A DNA stretch of 42,508 nt from Pseudomonadota bacterium (GTDB taxonomy: Bacteria; Pseudomonadota; Gammaproteobacteria; Burkholderiales; Rhodocyclaceae). Under the pieces are notes generated by a model. That model did not search any database and had not been told where the DNA came from. It saw nothing but the letters and a program-made list of their open reading frames with translations. A program made the translations under genes and the position numbers. The stretch covers positions 1 through 42,508 of the forward strand of contig JAKOTN010000002.1 in assembly GCA_029776255.1 (NCBI GenBank). The letters run 5' to 3'. Numbering within the stretch: the first letter of the stretch is position 1; each line of letters begins with the position of its first letter. This document shows positions 23,398 to 33,021 of this stretch, one piece after another.

Positions 23398-23907
23398 TTA
23401 TTCGCGAGTCAGTAAGCGTCTCGCGCCGTTGTAACGCTGTAACCAGTAGCTTTGTCGCATATCCTCGATGCGCACCTCGGCGCCGGTACGCGGTGCGTGC
23501 ATGAAACGGTTGTCGCCCAAATAGATGCCGACATGCGAGAAAGCGCGACGCATGGTATTGAAGAAAACCAGATCGCCAGCCTTCAATTCATGACGGTCGA
23601 CAACCGCGCCAACCTCGCTCTGCTCGCGTGCGCTACGTGGCAACAGGATACCCATCGCGTCCTTGAAAACCACCTGGACAAACCCGCTGCAATCCAGGCC
23701 GGTATCCGGGTTCGTGCCGCCAAAGCGATAGTTGATGCCGATCAGTTCAAAGCCCTTGAGGATCAAATCCTGCGCGCTACTCGTGTAGCGCTCCAGCAAC
23801 GAGGGCTCTTCGACGGGAAGCGGCTCGCCGGCAAACGCCGCTCCGGCATTGCCGAAAGTCATCAGAGCGGCGCAACAAAAAGAGAGAAACGCATTTTTTC
23901 TAGTCAT
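23398..23907 (-). CDS. NlpC/P60 (C40) cell-wall endopeptidase
   Basis: 169 residues with a signal peptide (ending near AAFAG). The domain GINYRFGGTNPDTGLDCSGF holds the catalytic Cys, SHVGIYLGDNRFMHAPR the two His. The fold cuts peptide stems of peptidoglycan (gamma-D-Glu-diaminopimelate type) in the periplasm. It is a small single-domain member of the Spr/MepS kind. It is a monocistronic gene between fbpA and acuI. Confidence 0.88.
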   Translation of the reverse strand: MTRKNAFLSFCCAALMTFGNAGAAFAGEPLPVEEPSLLERYTSSAQDLILKGFELIGINYRFGGTNPDTGLDCSGFVQVVFKDAMGILLPRSAREQSEVGAVVDRHELKAGDLVFFNTMRRAFSHVGIYLGDNRFMHAPRTGAEVRIEDMRQSYWLQRYNGARRLLTRE

Positions 23908-24150
23908 GGAGATTTAATTTATGTGAAAAATGTCACGTTGTAAACCCCTCCTGATACCAAGGAATACCGTCGGCACCGCCCACAGCGAGCAAGGAACGCT
24001 TTCGATGGTCGCCTTCCATGAGCGGGAAATTATAGCCGCAACCCCGTCAATGGTGCACCGCACATGGGCTTGCACGTCGGAAGCGGGTATATTTCAGCCA
24101 CCAAGGAATTCATCCTGGTTACCGCCTTTCCCAGTTCGCACGGAGTTCAC

Positions 24151-25161
24151 ATGAGTTCTTTCAAAGCCTTCCTGATCGAGGAAAACAACGGCCAGACGCA
24201 AGCGCGCATGGTTTCCATGGACGCGTCGGCGTTGGATCCAGGCGAGGTGTCGATCAAGGTTGCGTACTCCAGCGTCAATTACAAGGATGCCCTGGCCGCC
24301 ACCGGCGCCGGCCGGATCATTCGCCGTTATCCCTGCGTGGGCGGGATCGACCTCTCCGGGACGATCGAATCCAGCCGCGATCCCCGATTCAATCCGGGCG
24401 ACGAGGTGATCGCCACCAGTTTCGACATCGGTGTCGCTCATCACGGCGGCTATGCCGAATACGCGCGCGTACCGGCGCAATGGGTCGTACCGTTGCCGGC
24501 AGGGCTCTCGCTTTACGAGGCCATGGCGCTGGGCACCGCCGGTTTCACCGCCGCCCTGGGGGTGGTGCGGATGGAAGAAAATGGTCTCCGGCCGGAAAAC
24601 GGCCCGGTGATCGTCACTGGTGCCACTGGCGGAGTCGGCAGTCTGGCGCTTGACATGCTCGCCAACCGCGGCTATCGGGTGACCGCCCTGACCGGCAAGG
24701 CAAGCCAAGCTGCCTACCTGACCGAACTCGGCGCGGCCGAAGTGCTGCTCCGTTCGACGCTCGACCTGTCGCGCATTCGCCCGCTTGACAAGGCACTGTG
24801 GGCGGGCGCCGTGGACAATCTGGGCGGTGACGTGCTGGCCTGGATCGTCAGCACCATGAAACAAGGGGCGCCGATCGCCAGCATCGGCCTGGCGGCCAGC
24901 CCCTCGCTGAACACCACGGTGATGCCGTTCATTCTGCGGGGCGCCAGCCTGCTCGGCATCGATTCCGGCTATATCGGCGAACCGTATCGCTCTGGCGTCT
25001 GGCGGCGCCTGGCGGACGATCTGCGACCGCCGCACCTGCAACAGATGTCGCGAACCATCGCCTTTGACGAATTGCCAGGGATTTTCGACGATTACATCAA
25101 GGGCCGTGCGCACGGGCGCGTGGTGGTCGCCATTGCCGGGGCCTGCATTGCCGGTGCGTGA
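24151..25161 (+). CDS. acuI: AcuI/YhdH-type acrylyl-CoA reductase (MDR family)
   Basis: 336 residues from ATG 24151 (CGGAG 7 bases upstream); an ORF extension to 24064 has no family match. SSVNYKDALAATGAGRIIRR and YPCVGGIDLSGTI, then TGATGGVGSLALDML (NADPH-binding loop) are the YhdH/AcuI blocks of the zinc-free medium-chain reductases. AcuI reduces acrylyl-CoA to propionyl-CoA with NADPH, detoxifying acrylate. The nearby propionyl-CoA synthetase fits this, although a REC-GGDEF gene lies between. Confidence 0.88.
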   Translation: MSSFKAFLIEENNGQTQARMVSMDASALDPGEVSIKVAYSSVNYKDALAATGAGRIIRRYPCVGGIDLSGTIESSRDPRFNPGDEVIATSFDIGVAHHGGYAEYARVPAQWVVPLPAGLSLYEAMALGTAGFTAALGVVRMEENGLRPENGPVIVTGATGGVGSLALDMLANRGYRVTALTGKASQAAYLTELGAAEVLLRSTLDLSRIRPLDKALWAGAVDNLGGDVLAWIVSTMKQGAPIASIGLAASPSLNTTVMPFILRGASLLGIDSGYIGEPYRSGVWRRLADDLRPPHLQQMSRTIAFDELPGIFDDYIKGRAHGRVVVAIAGACIAGA

Positions 25162-25195
25162 TTTCCGCCGCACGCGCTAGGACGCACGCGACGCG

Positions 25196-26338
25196 ATGGA
25201 TACCCTTCACGAGCGGCCGCGCATTCTGATCGTCGACAATTCCCGCGAGGTCCGGACCGCTTTCGTCAAGCGAATTCGCGATCACTACAATTTTCGCGAG
25301 GAACTCGATGGCGAGTCCGGCTGGCAGGCACTGGTTCTCGATCATTCGATTCAACTGGTGATCTGCGCCTTGTCGATGCCGATTCTGGGCGGCGACGGCC
25401 TGCTGGCGCGGGTGCGCGCTTCGCGACTAGCTCGCTTGCGCCAAATGCCGGTGCTGATGATTGCCGGCGACAATCAAGAAATCAATGCGCAGGCAAAAGC
25501 GCTGGGCGCGTCCGAACTGATCGACAAAGGCGTTGAAGCCCCCGAACTCCTGGCTCGTATCGACTCGCTGCTGCAACTCGCGCACGTCCAAAACGAACTG
25601 CGCGACAGCCCCGTCGGCCTGGCACGGCATCCCGACACCGGTCTGCCGACACGCCAGCACATCGAATCCCTCGCCGCGCACGCGATTTCGCTGGGCATGC
25701 GACAGGGAACTCCGGTCAGCATCCTGATCATGAGTTTTGATCGTCCGGAGGAATTGCGCCGGCAGCACGGCGACGAGGTGGTCAAGGAATTGTCGAAGCG
25801 TTTCGCCGCGATCATGAATAAGACAGTACGTAAGGAGGACAGCTTAGGGCACTATGCGGGCAACGAACTGATCGTCGTTTCGCCTGGCACGCCCTATCCG
25901 GCCTGCGAAGCATTTGCCAACCGCTTGCGAGAAGCCTTCGCCGTCGCCAATATCGCGATTCACGGGCAACGTCTGGACTTGTCGCTGAGCGTAGGGGTGG
26001 CGAACAGTCCGGCTGATCAGGTAAGCTCCTCGGTGTCGCTGCTGAATCTGGCGACCGAACGCCTGCAAGGCGCCCGGCAGGCGGGCGGAAATCGTGTCGT
26101 GTCGTGCAACCGCTCGCCGTCGACCGAGCCGCCGGCACCACGGCTGAATCACGCGATCGACTTGATAAAAACGGGGCAACCGGAAAAGGTGATTCCTTAT
26201 CTGGTCCCGCTTGGCAAGGAAATACTCCCTTTCCTGGAGCTACTGGAAAAGGAGTTGAAGTTGGGTCTGCCGTTGGCGGACATTCGAAAACGTTTGCTTG
26301 ACCGGGAGCGCGAGTCACAAGACTCTCGGCAAGCGTAG
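25196..26338 (+). CDS. REC-GGDEF-like protein with both active sites degenerate
   Basis: 380 residues. A receiver domain (8-130) begins ILIVDNSREVR, but the phosphoacceptor Asp is Ala58 (ICALSMPILGGDG) and the acidic pair is D14-N15; Lys112 is retained. A second domain (about 145-310) has the diguanylate cyclase fold (DTGLPTRQHIESL, SILIMSFDRPEELRRQHGD), with the GGDEF loop reading AGNEL (222-226), so cyclase activity is unlikely. The last 70 residues are helical (AIDLIKTGQPEKVIPYLVPL). It probably acts as a binding or scaffold protein. It lies 34 bases after acuI and 45 before prpE and may share their transcript. Confidence 0.8.
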   Translation: MDTLHERPRILIVDNSREVRTAFVKRIRDHYNFREELDGESGWQALVLDHSIQLVICALSMPILGGDGLLARVRASRLARLRQMPVLMIAGDNQEINAQAKALGASELIDKGVEAPELLARIDSLLQLAHVQNELRDSPVGLARHPDTGLPTRQHIESLAAHAISLGMRQGTPVSILIMSFDRPEELRRQHGDEVVKELSKRFAAIMNKTVRKEDSLGHYAGNELIVVSPGTPYPACEAFANRLREAFAVANIAIHGQRLDLSLSVGVANSPADQVSSSVSLLNLATERLQGARQAGGNRVVSCNRSPSTEPPAPRLNHAIDLIKTGQPEKVIPYLVPLGKEILPFLELLEKELKLGLPLADIRKRLLDRERESQDSRQA

Positions 26339-26383
26339 TTTCCACCGGTGCAGTGTGGATCACATTTTTGAAGAGGGAGTTTC

Positions 26384-28285
26384 ATGGCGACAATCCAAGA
26401 GTTTCATAAACACTCAGTCGAAAATCCGGACGCTTTCTGGGGCGAGGAAGCCAAACTCATCGACTGGCATAAGCCGTTTACCCAAGTCCTCGACTTTTCT
26501 CGCCCGCCATTCGCCAAGTGGTTCGTCGGCGGCGAAACCAACCTGTGCTACAACGCCGTCGACCGTCACGCCGCCAAGCGTCCGAACGACCGCGCCCTGG
26601 TGTTCATTTCGACCGAAACCGACCAGGAAGTGGTTTACACGTTCTCCGAGCTTAAAAAAGAAGTCATGCGCACCGCGGCGATCATGCAGAGCCTGGGAGT
26701 CGGCAAGGGCGATCGCGTTTTGATCTACATGCCGATGATCGCCGAAGCGATGTTCGCCATGCTCGCCTGCACCCGTATCGGCGCCATTCACTCGGTGGTG
26801 TTCGGCGGTTTCGCCTCCGGTTCGCTGGCCACCCGCATCGACGACGCCACGCCGAAACTCGTGGTGTCCTCCGATGCCGGCATGCGTGGCGGCAAGGCGG
26901 TGCCCTACAAGGACCTGCTCGACGAAGCCATTTCGCTGGCCGAACACAAGCCGGCCAAGGTGTTGATGGTCGATCGCGGCCTCGACAAGGGCTTCAACAA
27001 GGTCGAGGGACGCGACGTCGACTACGCGACGCTGCGCGCACAGTTCATGGACGCCGAAGTGCCGGTCACCTGGCTGGAGTCGTCCGAGCCGTCGTACATT
27101 CTTTACACCTCCGGCACCACCGGCAAGCCGAAGGGCGTGCAGCGCGATACCGGTGGCTACGCCGTCGCGCTGGCCTCGACGCTGAAATATATTTTCTGCG
27201 GCGGCGAAGGCGAAACCTTCTTCGCCACCTCCGACATCGGCTGGGTGGTCGGTCACTCCTACATCATCTACGGTCCGTTGATCGGCGGCATGTGCACCAT
27301 CATGTACGAAGGCACGCCGCTGCGCCCGGATCCGGGCATCTGGTGGCAGATCGTCGAGAAGTACAAAGTCTCCGTGATGTTCTCGGCGCCGACCGCGGCA
27401 CGCGTGCTCAAGAAGCACGATACCGCGTACATGCACAAGTACGATCTATCGTCCCTCAAGCACCTGTTCCTGGCCGGCGAACCGCTCGACCAACCGACGC
27501 ACGAGTGGATCATGGGCGAACTCGGCCTGCCGGTGATCGACAACTATTGGCAGACCGAAACCGGCTGGCCGATCCTCTCCGCCATGCATGGGGTCGAAAA
27601 AACCGAAATCCGCTTCGGCACCCCAAGTTTCCCGGTCTACGGCTACAACCTCAAGATTTTCCGGGAAGACGGCACGGTCTGCGATCCGGACGAAAAAGGC
27701 ATTGTCGGCATTCTGCCGCCGCTGCCGCCAGGCTGCTTGTCGACCGTCTGGGGGGATGACGCCCGCTTCGTTTCGACCTACTTCTCGCTGTTCCGCGAGC
27801 CGCAGGTCTACTCGTCGTTCGACTGGGGCATCAAGGACAAGGACGGCTATCACTATATCCTTGGCCGTACCGACGACGTGATCAACGTTGCCGGCCACCG
27901 CCTTGGCACCCGTGAAATCGAGGAAGCCATCCAGGGGCACCCGGCAATCGCCGAAGTGGCCGTGGTCGGCGTCGCCGATCAGCTCAAGGGTCAGATGCCG
28001 ATGGCCTTCGCCGTGGTCAAGAGCATGGACAGCATCGCCACGCCCGAAATGGCGGCCGCGCTGGAAAAAGAAGTCATGAAGCAGGTCGACGACAGCCTCG
28101 GCGCGATCGCTCGTCCCAGCCGCGTGCACTTCATGACCGTGTTGCCGAAAACCCGTTCCGGCAAACTGCTGCGCCGTTCGATTCAGGCGCTGGCCGAAAA
28201 CCGCGATCCGGGCGATCTGACGACGATCGAGGACCCCAGCGCGCTGGATCAGTTGCAAAAGGCACTGGGTATCAAGAAAGCCTGA
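26384..28285 (+). CDS. prpE: Propionyl-CoA synthetase
   Basis: 633 residues with gaggga before the ATG. It is an acetyl-CoA-synthetase-type ligase with N-terminal cap (FWGEEAKLIDWHKPF), AMP-binding YTSGTTGKPKGVQRDTGGYA, ETGWPILSAMHG and the catalytic Lys region LPKTRSGKLLRRSIQALA. The RDTGGYA segment is typical of PrpE. It forms propionyl-CoA from propionate, CoA and ATP via propionyl-AMP. A strong terminator follows; methylcitrate-cycle genes are not in the window. Confidence 0.92.
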   Translation: MATIQEFHKHSVENPDAFWGEEAKLIDWHKPFTQVLDFSRPPFAKWFVGGETNLCYNAVDRHAAKRPNDRALVFISTETDQEVVYTFSELKKEVMRTAAIMQSLGVGKGDRVLIYMPMIAEAMFAMLACTRIGAIHSVVFGGFASGSLATRIDDATPKLVVSSDAGMRGGKAVPYKDLLDEAISLAEHKPAKVLMVDRGLDKGFNKVEGRDVDYATLRAQFMDAEVPVTWLESSEPSYILYTSGTTGKPKGVQRDTGGYAVALASTLKYIFCGGEGETFFATSDIGWVVGHSYIIYGPLIGGMCTIMYEGTPLRPDPGIWWQIVEKYKVSVMFSAPTAARVLKKHDTAYMHKYDLSSLKHLFLAGEPLDQPTHEWIMGELGLPVIDNYWQTETGWPILSAMHGVEKTEIRFGTPSFPVYGYNLKIFREDGTVCDPDEKGIVGILPPLPPGCLSTVWGDDARFVSTYFSLFREPQVYSSFDWGIKDKDGYHYILGRTDDVINVAGHRLGTREIEEAIQGHPAIAEVAVVGVADQLKGQMPMAFAVVKSMDSIATPEMAAALEKEVMKQVDDSLGAIARPSRVHFMTVLPKTRSGKLLRRSIQALAENRDPGDLTTIEDPSALDQLQKALGIKKA

Positions 28286-28314
28286 TCGCTGTCGCACCGC
28301 CGGTAAACACCGAC

Positions 28315-28347
28315 AAACCTGCTGCCACAAGGCAGCAGGTTTTTTTT
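28315..28347 (+). terminator. Rho-independent terminator after prpE
   Basis: Stem aaacctgctgcc / ggcagcaggttt with loop acaa and an eight-T run, 30 bases after the stop. Confidence 0.92.
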
Positions 28348-28435
28348 GCTTCGGATTTTCCGGTGTACAACATGTTTCTCGGTCAGAAACCGGGATCGAC
28401 CGGTGAGGAGCGCCGACCTGATTGCCACGATCGCA

Positions 28436-29332
28436 TTATTCCTGGTTTGGCAAGTGAATGCGGCGAGCGAACATTAATGCCTTGGCAATTGCTTCATTCA
28501 GCTCGGGGGCTCCGGAGTAACTCCAGTAGTTCGCGTAAAGTGGTAGCGACTGGAGCAATAACTCGCAGTTCAGCGGAACGATGCGGTGACGTTTCCGTAG
28601 CTCAATCGCGGCGGCTCTAGGTAATGTCGCCAGTCCGAATCCACTTTCCACTAGCTTGACCAATGCGGAGATGGAAGAGATTGTGTGAACGCGCTTGTCG
28701 CTGACTCCAGCTCGGGCTAGCGATTCCAGCAGCGCGACGTGCGGCTGGGAGCCGCGTTGAAAGGTCAAGAGTTCCGTTTCCAGAAGGGCGTGGATGCTTA
28801 ATCGCATCGCCCCGTCCATGGTTGATGGTCCGACGAAGATCATTTCCACCGGTTCCAGGGCGACGTTGGTGATTCCCTGTCCGACGGCCGGCAAGGCCGA
28901 GAAAACGAGATCGAGGCCGCCCCGCCGGACTTGCTCGTTCAGCACATGGGTCATTTCGACATTGAGCTCGAATTCGATCTTCGGATAGTCAGCCTTGAGC
29001 GACTCCATGAGCGGAATCATCCAGATGTGCAATACCGTCTCGATGCCTCCGACACGTAGCGCAAGCGGGAGCTGCTCCGGGGAGCCCAGTTCGCGCTTGA
29101 GGTCGAGCTGTAGCGCGAGGAAGCGTTCGGCATAGTCGAGAAAACGAGTGCCCGCACTGGTCAGGCGGAAGACCCGGTCCCGACGGTCGATCAAGGGCAC
29201 GCCCAACTCCTCCTCCAGGGCATTGATCCGGCTGGAAACGGCCGATTGCGTCAGAAACAGCTTTTCCGCCGTACGCGTGAGGCTTTGCAGGCGGGCCACC
29301 CAGACAAAGGCTTCGACAAAACGCAGATTCAT
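28436..29332 (-). CDS. LysR-family regulator, divergent from the 5-oxoproline operon
   Basis: 298 residues: N-terminal winged helix (RFVEAFVWVARLQSLTRTAE, FLTQSAVSSRINALEEELGV) and a substrate-binding-like effector domain from about residue 90. The divergent position and the T-rich inverted repeat in between make it the probable activator of the downstream operon, responding to 5-oxoproline, D-glutamate or a related compound (inference). Confidence 0.9.
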   Translation of the reverse strand: MNLRFVEAFVWVARLQSLTRTAEKLFLTQSAVSSRINALEEELGVPLIDRRDRVFRLTSAGTRFLDYAERFLALQLDLKRELGSPEQLPLALRVGGIETVLHIWMIPLMESLKADYPKIEFELNVEMTHVLNEQVRRGGLDLVFSALPAVGQGITNVALEPVEMIFVGPSTMDGAMRLSIHALLETELLTFQRGSQPHVALLESLARAGVSDKRVHTISSISALVKLVESGFGLATLPRAAAIELRKRHRIVPLNCELLLQSLPLYANYWSYSGAPELNEAIAKALMFARRIHLPNQE

Positions 29333-29436
29333 GGTGTCTCCCGACGATAGAGCGGGGGCAAACCGACCGGCCTGTTTCCAAGCTTAGCGTGGAATATCGG
29401 TTGGAACGGAAATTTGACTCCAAAAAAATCGATGGA

Positions 29437-29463
29437 CTCACAAAGAAATTTTTCGTTTGTGAG
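29437..29463. promoter_or_regulatory. Inverted repeat, probable LysR binding site
   Basis: ctcacaaa - 11 bases - tttgtgag, perfect 8-base arms with the T-N11-A spacing expected for LysR proteins, 56 bases before the operon's first ATG. Confidence 0.65.
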
Positions 29464-29518
29464 CGGCTAAAACGTCTGCGCATACTCGGGACAAATCAAA
29501 AAACAACCGGAGACAAAC

Positions 29519-30331
29519 ATGACGACAGAGACTTCTGCCGCGCCGACGCAGTTGATCGCCAAGACCGGCCTGGAGGCCCGCCTGGCCATTCGTTCCGGCC
29601 GCTGGTCTGGGCATACCAGCGGTGCCGCACCGCATTTCGTTCAGGGCAATGTTGTGATTCTGCCGACGGGCCTGGCGAACGACTTCCTGCGCTTTTGCCA
29701 GCGCAATCCCAAGCCCTGCCCGCTGCTCGCCGTTTCCGAGCCGGGCGATCCCCGGTTGCCCCGCCTGGGCGACGATCTCGACATCCGCTCCGATGTCCCG
29801 CGCTACCGGGTCTGGCGCAAGGGCGAACTGGTCGAGGAGGTCACTGACATCCGTGCCCTGTGGCGTGACGATCTGGTGACTTTCGTCATCGGTTGTTCCT
29901 TTTCTTTCGAGCAGCCGCTGATCGACGCCGGTATTCCCTTGCGTCACATCGAGCAGGGCAAAAATGTGGCGATGTACCGGACCAATGTCCAGACAGTTCC
30001 GGCCGGACCTTTCCATGGGCCGATGGTGGTTTCGATGCGGTCGATGAGCGCAGCGAACGCCATCCGCGCTGTCCAGGTCACGGGCCGCGTGCCGGCCGTG
30101 CATGGCGCGCCGGTTCACCTCGGCGATCCGGCCTTGATCGGCATCGCCGACCTGACCAAGCCCGACTTTGGCGATGCCGTCGACATCCTGCCTGGCGAGC
30201 TGCCCGTGTATTGGGCCTGTGGGGTCACGCCGCAGGCCGTGGTCATGGAGGCCAAACCCGATTTCTGCGTTACCCATGCACCCGGCGCGATGCTGGTGAC
30301 CGACCTGTTGGACAGCGAACTGGCTTTTTAA
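29519..30331 (+). CDS. DUF1445 protein, D-glutamate cyclase / YcsI-like
   Basis: 270 residues with GGAG 7 bases upstream. [20 protein letters not shown] near residue 30, [13 protein letters not shown] and the C-terminal [14 protein letters not shown] are the DUF1445 (putative hydro-lyase) blocks. The vertebrate member of this family is a D-glutamate cyclase forming 5-oxo-D-proline. In Bacillus the ycsI homologue sits beside the pxpABC (ycsF/kipI/kipA) genes, as here. It should interconvert D-glutamate and 5-oxoproline in the cytoplasm; the direction in vivo is not evident. Confidence 0.8.
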   Translation: MTTETSAAPTQLIAKTGLEARLAIRSGRWSGHTSGAAPHFVQGNVVILPTGLANDFLRFCQRNPKPCPLLAVSEPGDPRLPRLGDDLDIRSDVPRYRVWRKGELVEEVTDIRALWRDDLVTFVIGCSFSFEQPLIDAGIPLRHIEQGKNVAMYRTNVQTVPAGPFHGPMVVSMRSMSAANAIRAVQVTGRVPAVHGAPVHLGDPALIGIADLTKPDFGDAVDILPGELPVYWACGVTPQAVVMEAKPDFCVTHAPGAMLVTDLLDSELAF

Positions 30332-30405
30332 GAGCGCTTTTCTCCACCGAATTTCGCCAAAGAGCGAAAGCGGCGTTTTTCAATCCACCCACCAAGGAGA
30401 CGACC

Positions 30406-31638
30406 GTGTGGATATCGGAAACAAACCAGAATGAGCGGAAGACGCTTGTCGCCGCTTTCGCCGGCTATGGGGTCGACGCCTTCGATTACATGATCTACAC
30501 CTTCCTCATCCCGACGCTGATGGCGGCGTGGACGATGAGCAAGGTGGAAGCCGGTTACATCGCCACCGGGGCGCTGGCCACCTCGGCCATCGGTGGTTGG
30601 GCGGCGGGCATTCTGGCCGACAAGCACGGCCGGGTCCGGGTCCTGCAATGGACGGTGATGTGGTTCACGCTATTCACCTTCCTGTCCGGTTTCACCAATT
30701 CCTTCGCGCAGCTATTCTTCACCCGTGCCATGCAGGGCTTCGGCTTCGGCGGCGAATGGTCGGTCGGCGCCGTGCTGATTGCCGAAATGATCCAGGCCAA
30801 GCATCGCGGCAAGGCGGTGGGTCTGGTCCAGAGCAGCTGGGCCGTCGGCTGGGGCGCCGCCGCCATCGCCTTCTGGGCGGTTTATGCCGTCCTGCCGCCC
30901 GAGCAGGCCTGGCGCGTATTGTTCTGGCTGGGCATCCTGCCGGCGTTCCTGATCTTCTACATCCGGCGCAACATCACGGACCCCGAAGTATTCCACGCCA
31001 CCCAGGCCAAGAAGAAGGCGGAAGGCGGCGGCAAGTTCTGGGAAATCTTCTCGCCGCGCCTGCTGAAGACCACCATCCTGGCCAGCCTATTGTCCACGGG
31101 CATGATGGGGGCCTACTACGCGGTGACCACTTGGCTGCCGACCTTCCTCAAGGTCGAACGCAAGCTATCGGTGCTCGGCACCAGCGGCTACCTGCTGGTG
31201 CTCATCCTCGGCTCCTTCATCGGTTATCTGACCAGCGCCTTCCTGTCGGACAAACTTGGCCGCCGCTACGGCTTCATGTTGTTCGCCGCCTGCGCCGGCA
31301 CCCTGGTCTACCTCTACACTCACATCCCGATTACCGACGGGCTGATGCTCTTTCTCGGTTTCCCGCTCGGCTTCTTCCTCTCGGGCATCTTCTCCGGCAT
31401 GGGCGCTTATTTGGCCGAACTATTCCCCAACGAATTGCGCGGCTCGGGGCAGGGCTTCTGCTACAACTTTGGCCGTGCGGTCGGTGCCCTGTCGCCCGCC
31501 CTGGTCGGCTATCTGAGCACCTCGATGCCGCTTGGCGAAGTGATTGGCGTTCTTGCCGCTGGCGGCTACCTGCTGGTCATCCTGGCCTGCCTCCCCTTGC
31601 CTGAAACGCAAGGCCGCGACCTCGCCCTACAGAACTAG
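30406..31638 (+). CDS. MFS transporter (metabolite:H+ symporter type) for 5-oxoproline/glutamate-like acids
   Basis: 410 residues from GTG 30406 with AAGGAG upstream; the frame is open further left but overlaps the previous gene. Twelve membrane segments are visible. DKHGRVRVLQW (loop 2-3 signature), FGGEWSVGAVLIAEM and SDKLGRRYG (repeat of the motif) place it in the sugar/metabolite-H+ symporter branch. The substrate is inferred from the operon only. Confidence 0.85.
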   Translation: MWISETNQNERKTLVAAFAGYGVDAFDYMIYTFLIPTLMAAWTMSKVEAGYIATGALATSAIGGWAAGILADKHGRVRVLQWTVMWFTLFTFLSGFTNSFAQLFFTRAMQGFGFGGEWSVGAVLIAEMIQAKHRGKAVGLVQSSWAVGWGAAAIAFWAVYAVLPPEQAWRVLFWLGILPAFLIFYIRRNITDPEVFHATQAKKKAEGGGKFWEIFSPRLLKTTILASLLSTGMMGAYYAVTTWLPTFLKVERKLSVLGTSGYLLVLILGSFIGYLTSAFLSDKLGRRYGFMLFAACAGTLVYLYTHIPITDGLMLFLGFPLGFFLSGIFSGMGAYLAELFPNELRGSGQGFCYNFGRAVGALSPALVGYLSTSMPLGEVIGVLAAGGYLLVILACLPLPETQGRDLALQN

Positions 31639-31719
31639 AACCGCCTCCACCCCATTCAGAGACTGGCTCACCGGCGCACCCTGGCGTGTCGCCTGCGTGG
31701 CCCTGCACGAGAGAAAATC

Positions 31720-33006
31720 ATGAAAAATACCACCAAGATTCCATCCTACTTGTCGCGGAATTCGCTCGGGCCGTGGGAAACCTATCTGGTTCAGATCGAC
31801 CGCGTCGAACCCTATCTCGACCAGGCCTTGCTGCCCTGGATCGAATCCCTGATCCGCCCGAAGCGATCGCTGATCGTCGATGTCCCGATCAGCCTCGATA
31901 ACGGGGTCATCGCCCACCATGAGGGCTATCGCGTCCAGCACAACCTGTCGCGCGGTCCGGGCAAGGGCGGCATTCGCTTCCATCCCGAGGTGACGCTGAC
32001 CGAAGTCATGGCCCTGTCGGCGTGGATGACGATCAAGAACGCCGTGGTCAATGTGCCTTACGGCGGGGCCAAGGGCGGCATCCGGGTCGATCCGAAAAAG
32101 CTGTCGATCAAGGAACTGGAACGCCTGACCCGGCGCTACGCCAGCGAGATCAACATCCTGATCGGACCGGACAAGGACATCCCGGCACCGGATATCAACA
32201 CCAACGAGCAGGTCATGGCCTGGTTCATGGATACCTACTCGGTCAATCAGGGCAAGACGACGACCGGCGTGGTGACCGGCAAACCGGTTTCACTTGGCGG
32301 CAGCCTCGGGCGTCACGATGCGACGGGGCGGGGCGTCTTCATCTGCACGGTCGAGGCCGCCCGCCATCTGGGCATGGCCATTACCGGGGCGCGGGTAGCC
32401 ATCCAGGGATTCGGCAATGTCGGCGAGGCGGCCGCCCGTCTGTTTGCCGATGCGGGCGCCAAGGTCGTGGCTATTCAGGACGAGACCGGTTCCATCCATG
32501 ACCGGCATGGTCTCGATGTGCGCAAGGTCCGTCAGCAGCGCCTGGAAACGGGCAGCCTGGCCGGAACGCGGGATGCGGCGTCCATCGCCAGCGACCAGTT
32601 CTGGTCCAGCGAGGTCGATATCCTGGTGGCGGCAGCGCTGGAAAACCAGATCACCGAAAGGAACGCGCCGCATATTCGCGCCCGCATCGTCGCCGAAGGC
32701 GCCAACGGCCCGACCACGCCGGCAGCCGACCTGATCCTGCAGGAGCGCGATATCCTGGTCATTCCCGACGTGCTGGCCAATGCCGGCGGCGTCACGGTCA
32801 GCTATTTCGAGTGGGTGCAGGACATCAGCGCCTTCTTCTGGTCGGAAGACGAGATCAACGTGCGTCTCGACAAGATCATGCGCGACGCCTTCGCCGCGGT
32901 CTGGGATGCCGCGCAAAGCAAGGGTATCCTGTTGCGGACCGCCGCCTTTGTGCTGGGTTGCGAGCGGGTCCTTCAGGCCCGCAAGCTGCGCGGCCTTTAT
33001 CCTTGA
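31720..33006 (+). CDS. gdhA: Glutamate dehydrogenase
   Basis: 428 residues. [36 protein letters not shown] (catalytic Lys) and [20 protein letters not shown] are the Glu/Leu/Phe/Val dehydrogenase signatures, and [16 protein letters not shown] is the dinucleotide-binding loop. It deaminates L-glutamate to 2-oxoglutarate and ammonia. Placement between the transporter and pxpB indicates a catabolic use, feeding the glutamate released by 5-oxoprolinase to the TCA cycle. Coenzyme preference is not determined. Confidence 0.93.
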   Translation: MKNTTKIPSYLSRNSLGPWETYLVQIDRVEPYLDQALLPWIESLIRPKRSLIVDVPISLDNGVIAHHEGYRVQHNLSRGPGKGGIRFHPEVTLTEVMALSAWMTIKNAVVNVPYGGAKGGIRVDPKKLSIKELERLTRRYASEINILIGPDKDIPAPDINTNEQVMAWFMDTYSVNQGKTTTGVVTGKPVSLGGSLGRHDATGRGVFICTVEAARHLGMAITGARVAIQGFGNVGEAAARLFADAGAKVVAIQDETGSIHDRHGLDVRKVRQQRLETGSLAGTRDAASIASDQFWSSEVDILVAAALENQITERNAPHIRARIVAEGANGPTTPAADLILQERDILVIPDVLANAGGVTVSYFEWVQDISAFFWSEDEINVRLDKIMRDAFAAVWDAAQSKGILLRTAAFVLGCERVLQARKLRGLYP

Positions 33007-33021
33007 GCGAACCTTACGGCC

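Noticed and set aside
29893-30405. Upstream extension of the MFS frame
   Set aside because: It overlaps the DUF1445 gene in another frame; the GTG at 30406 has a good RBS and begins the transporter proper.
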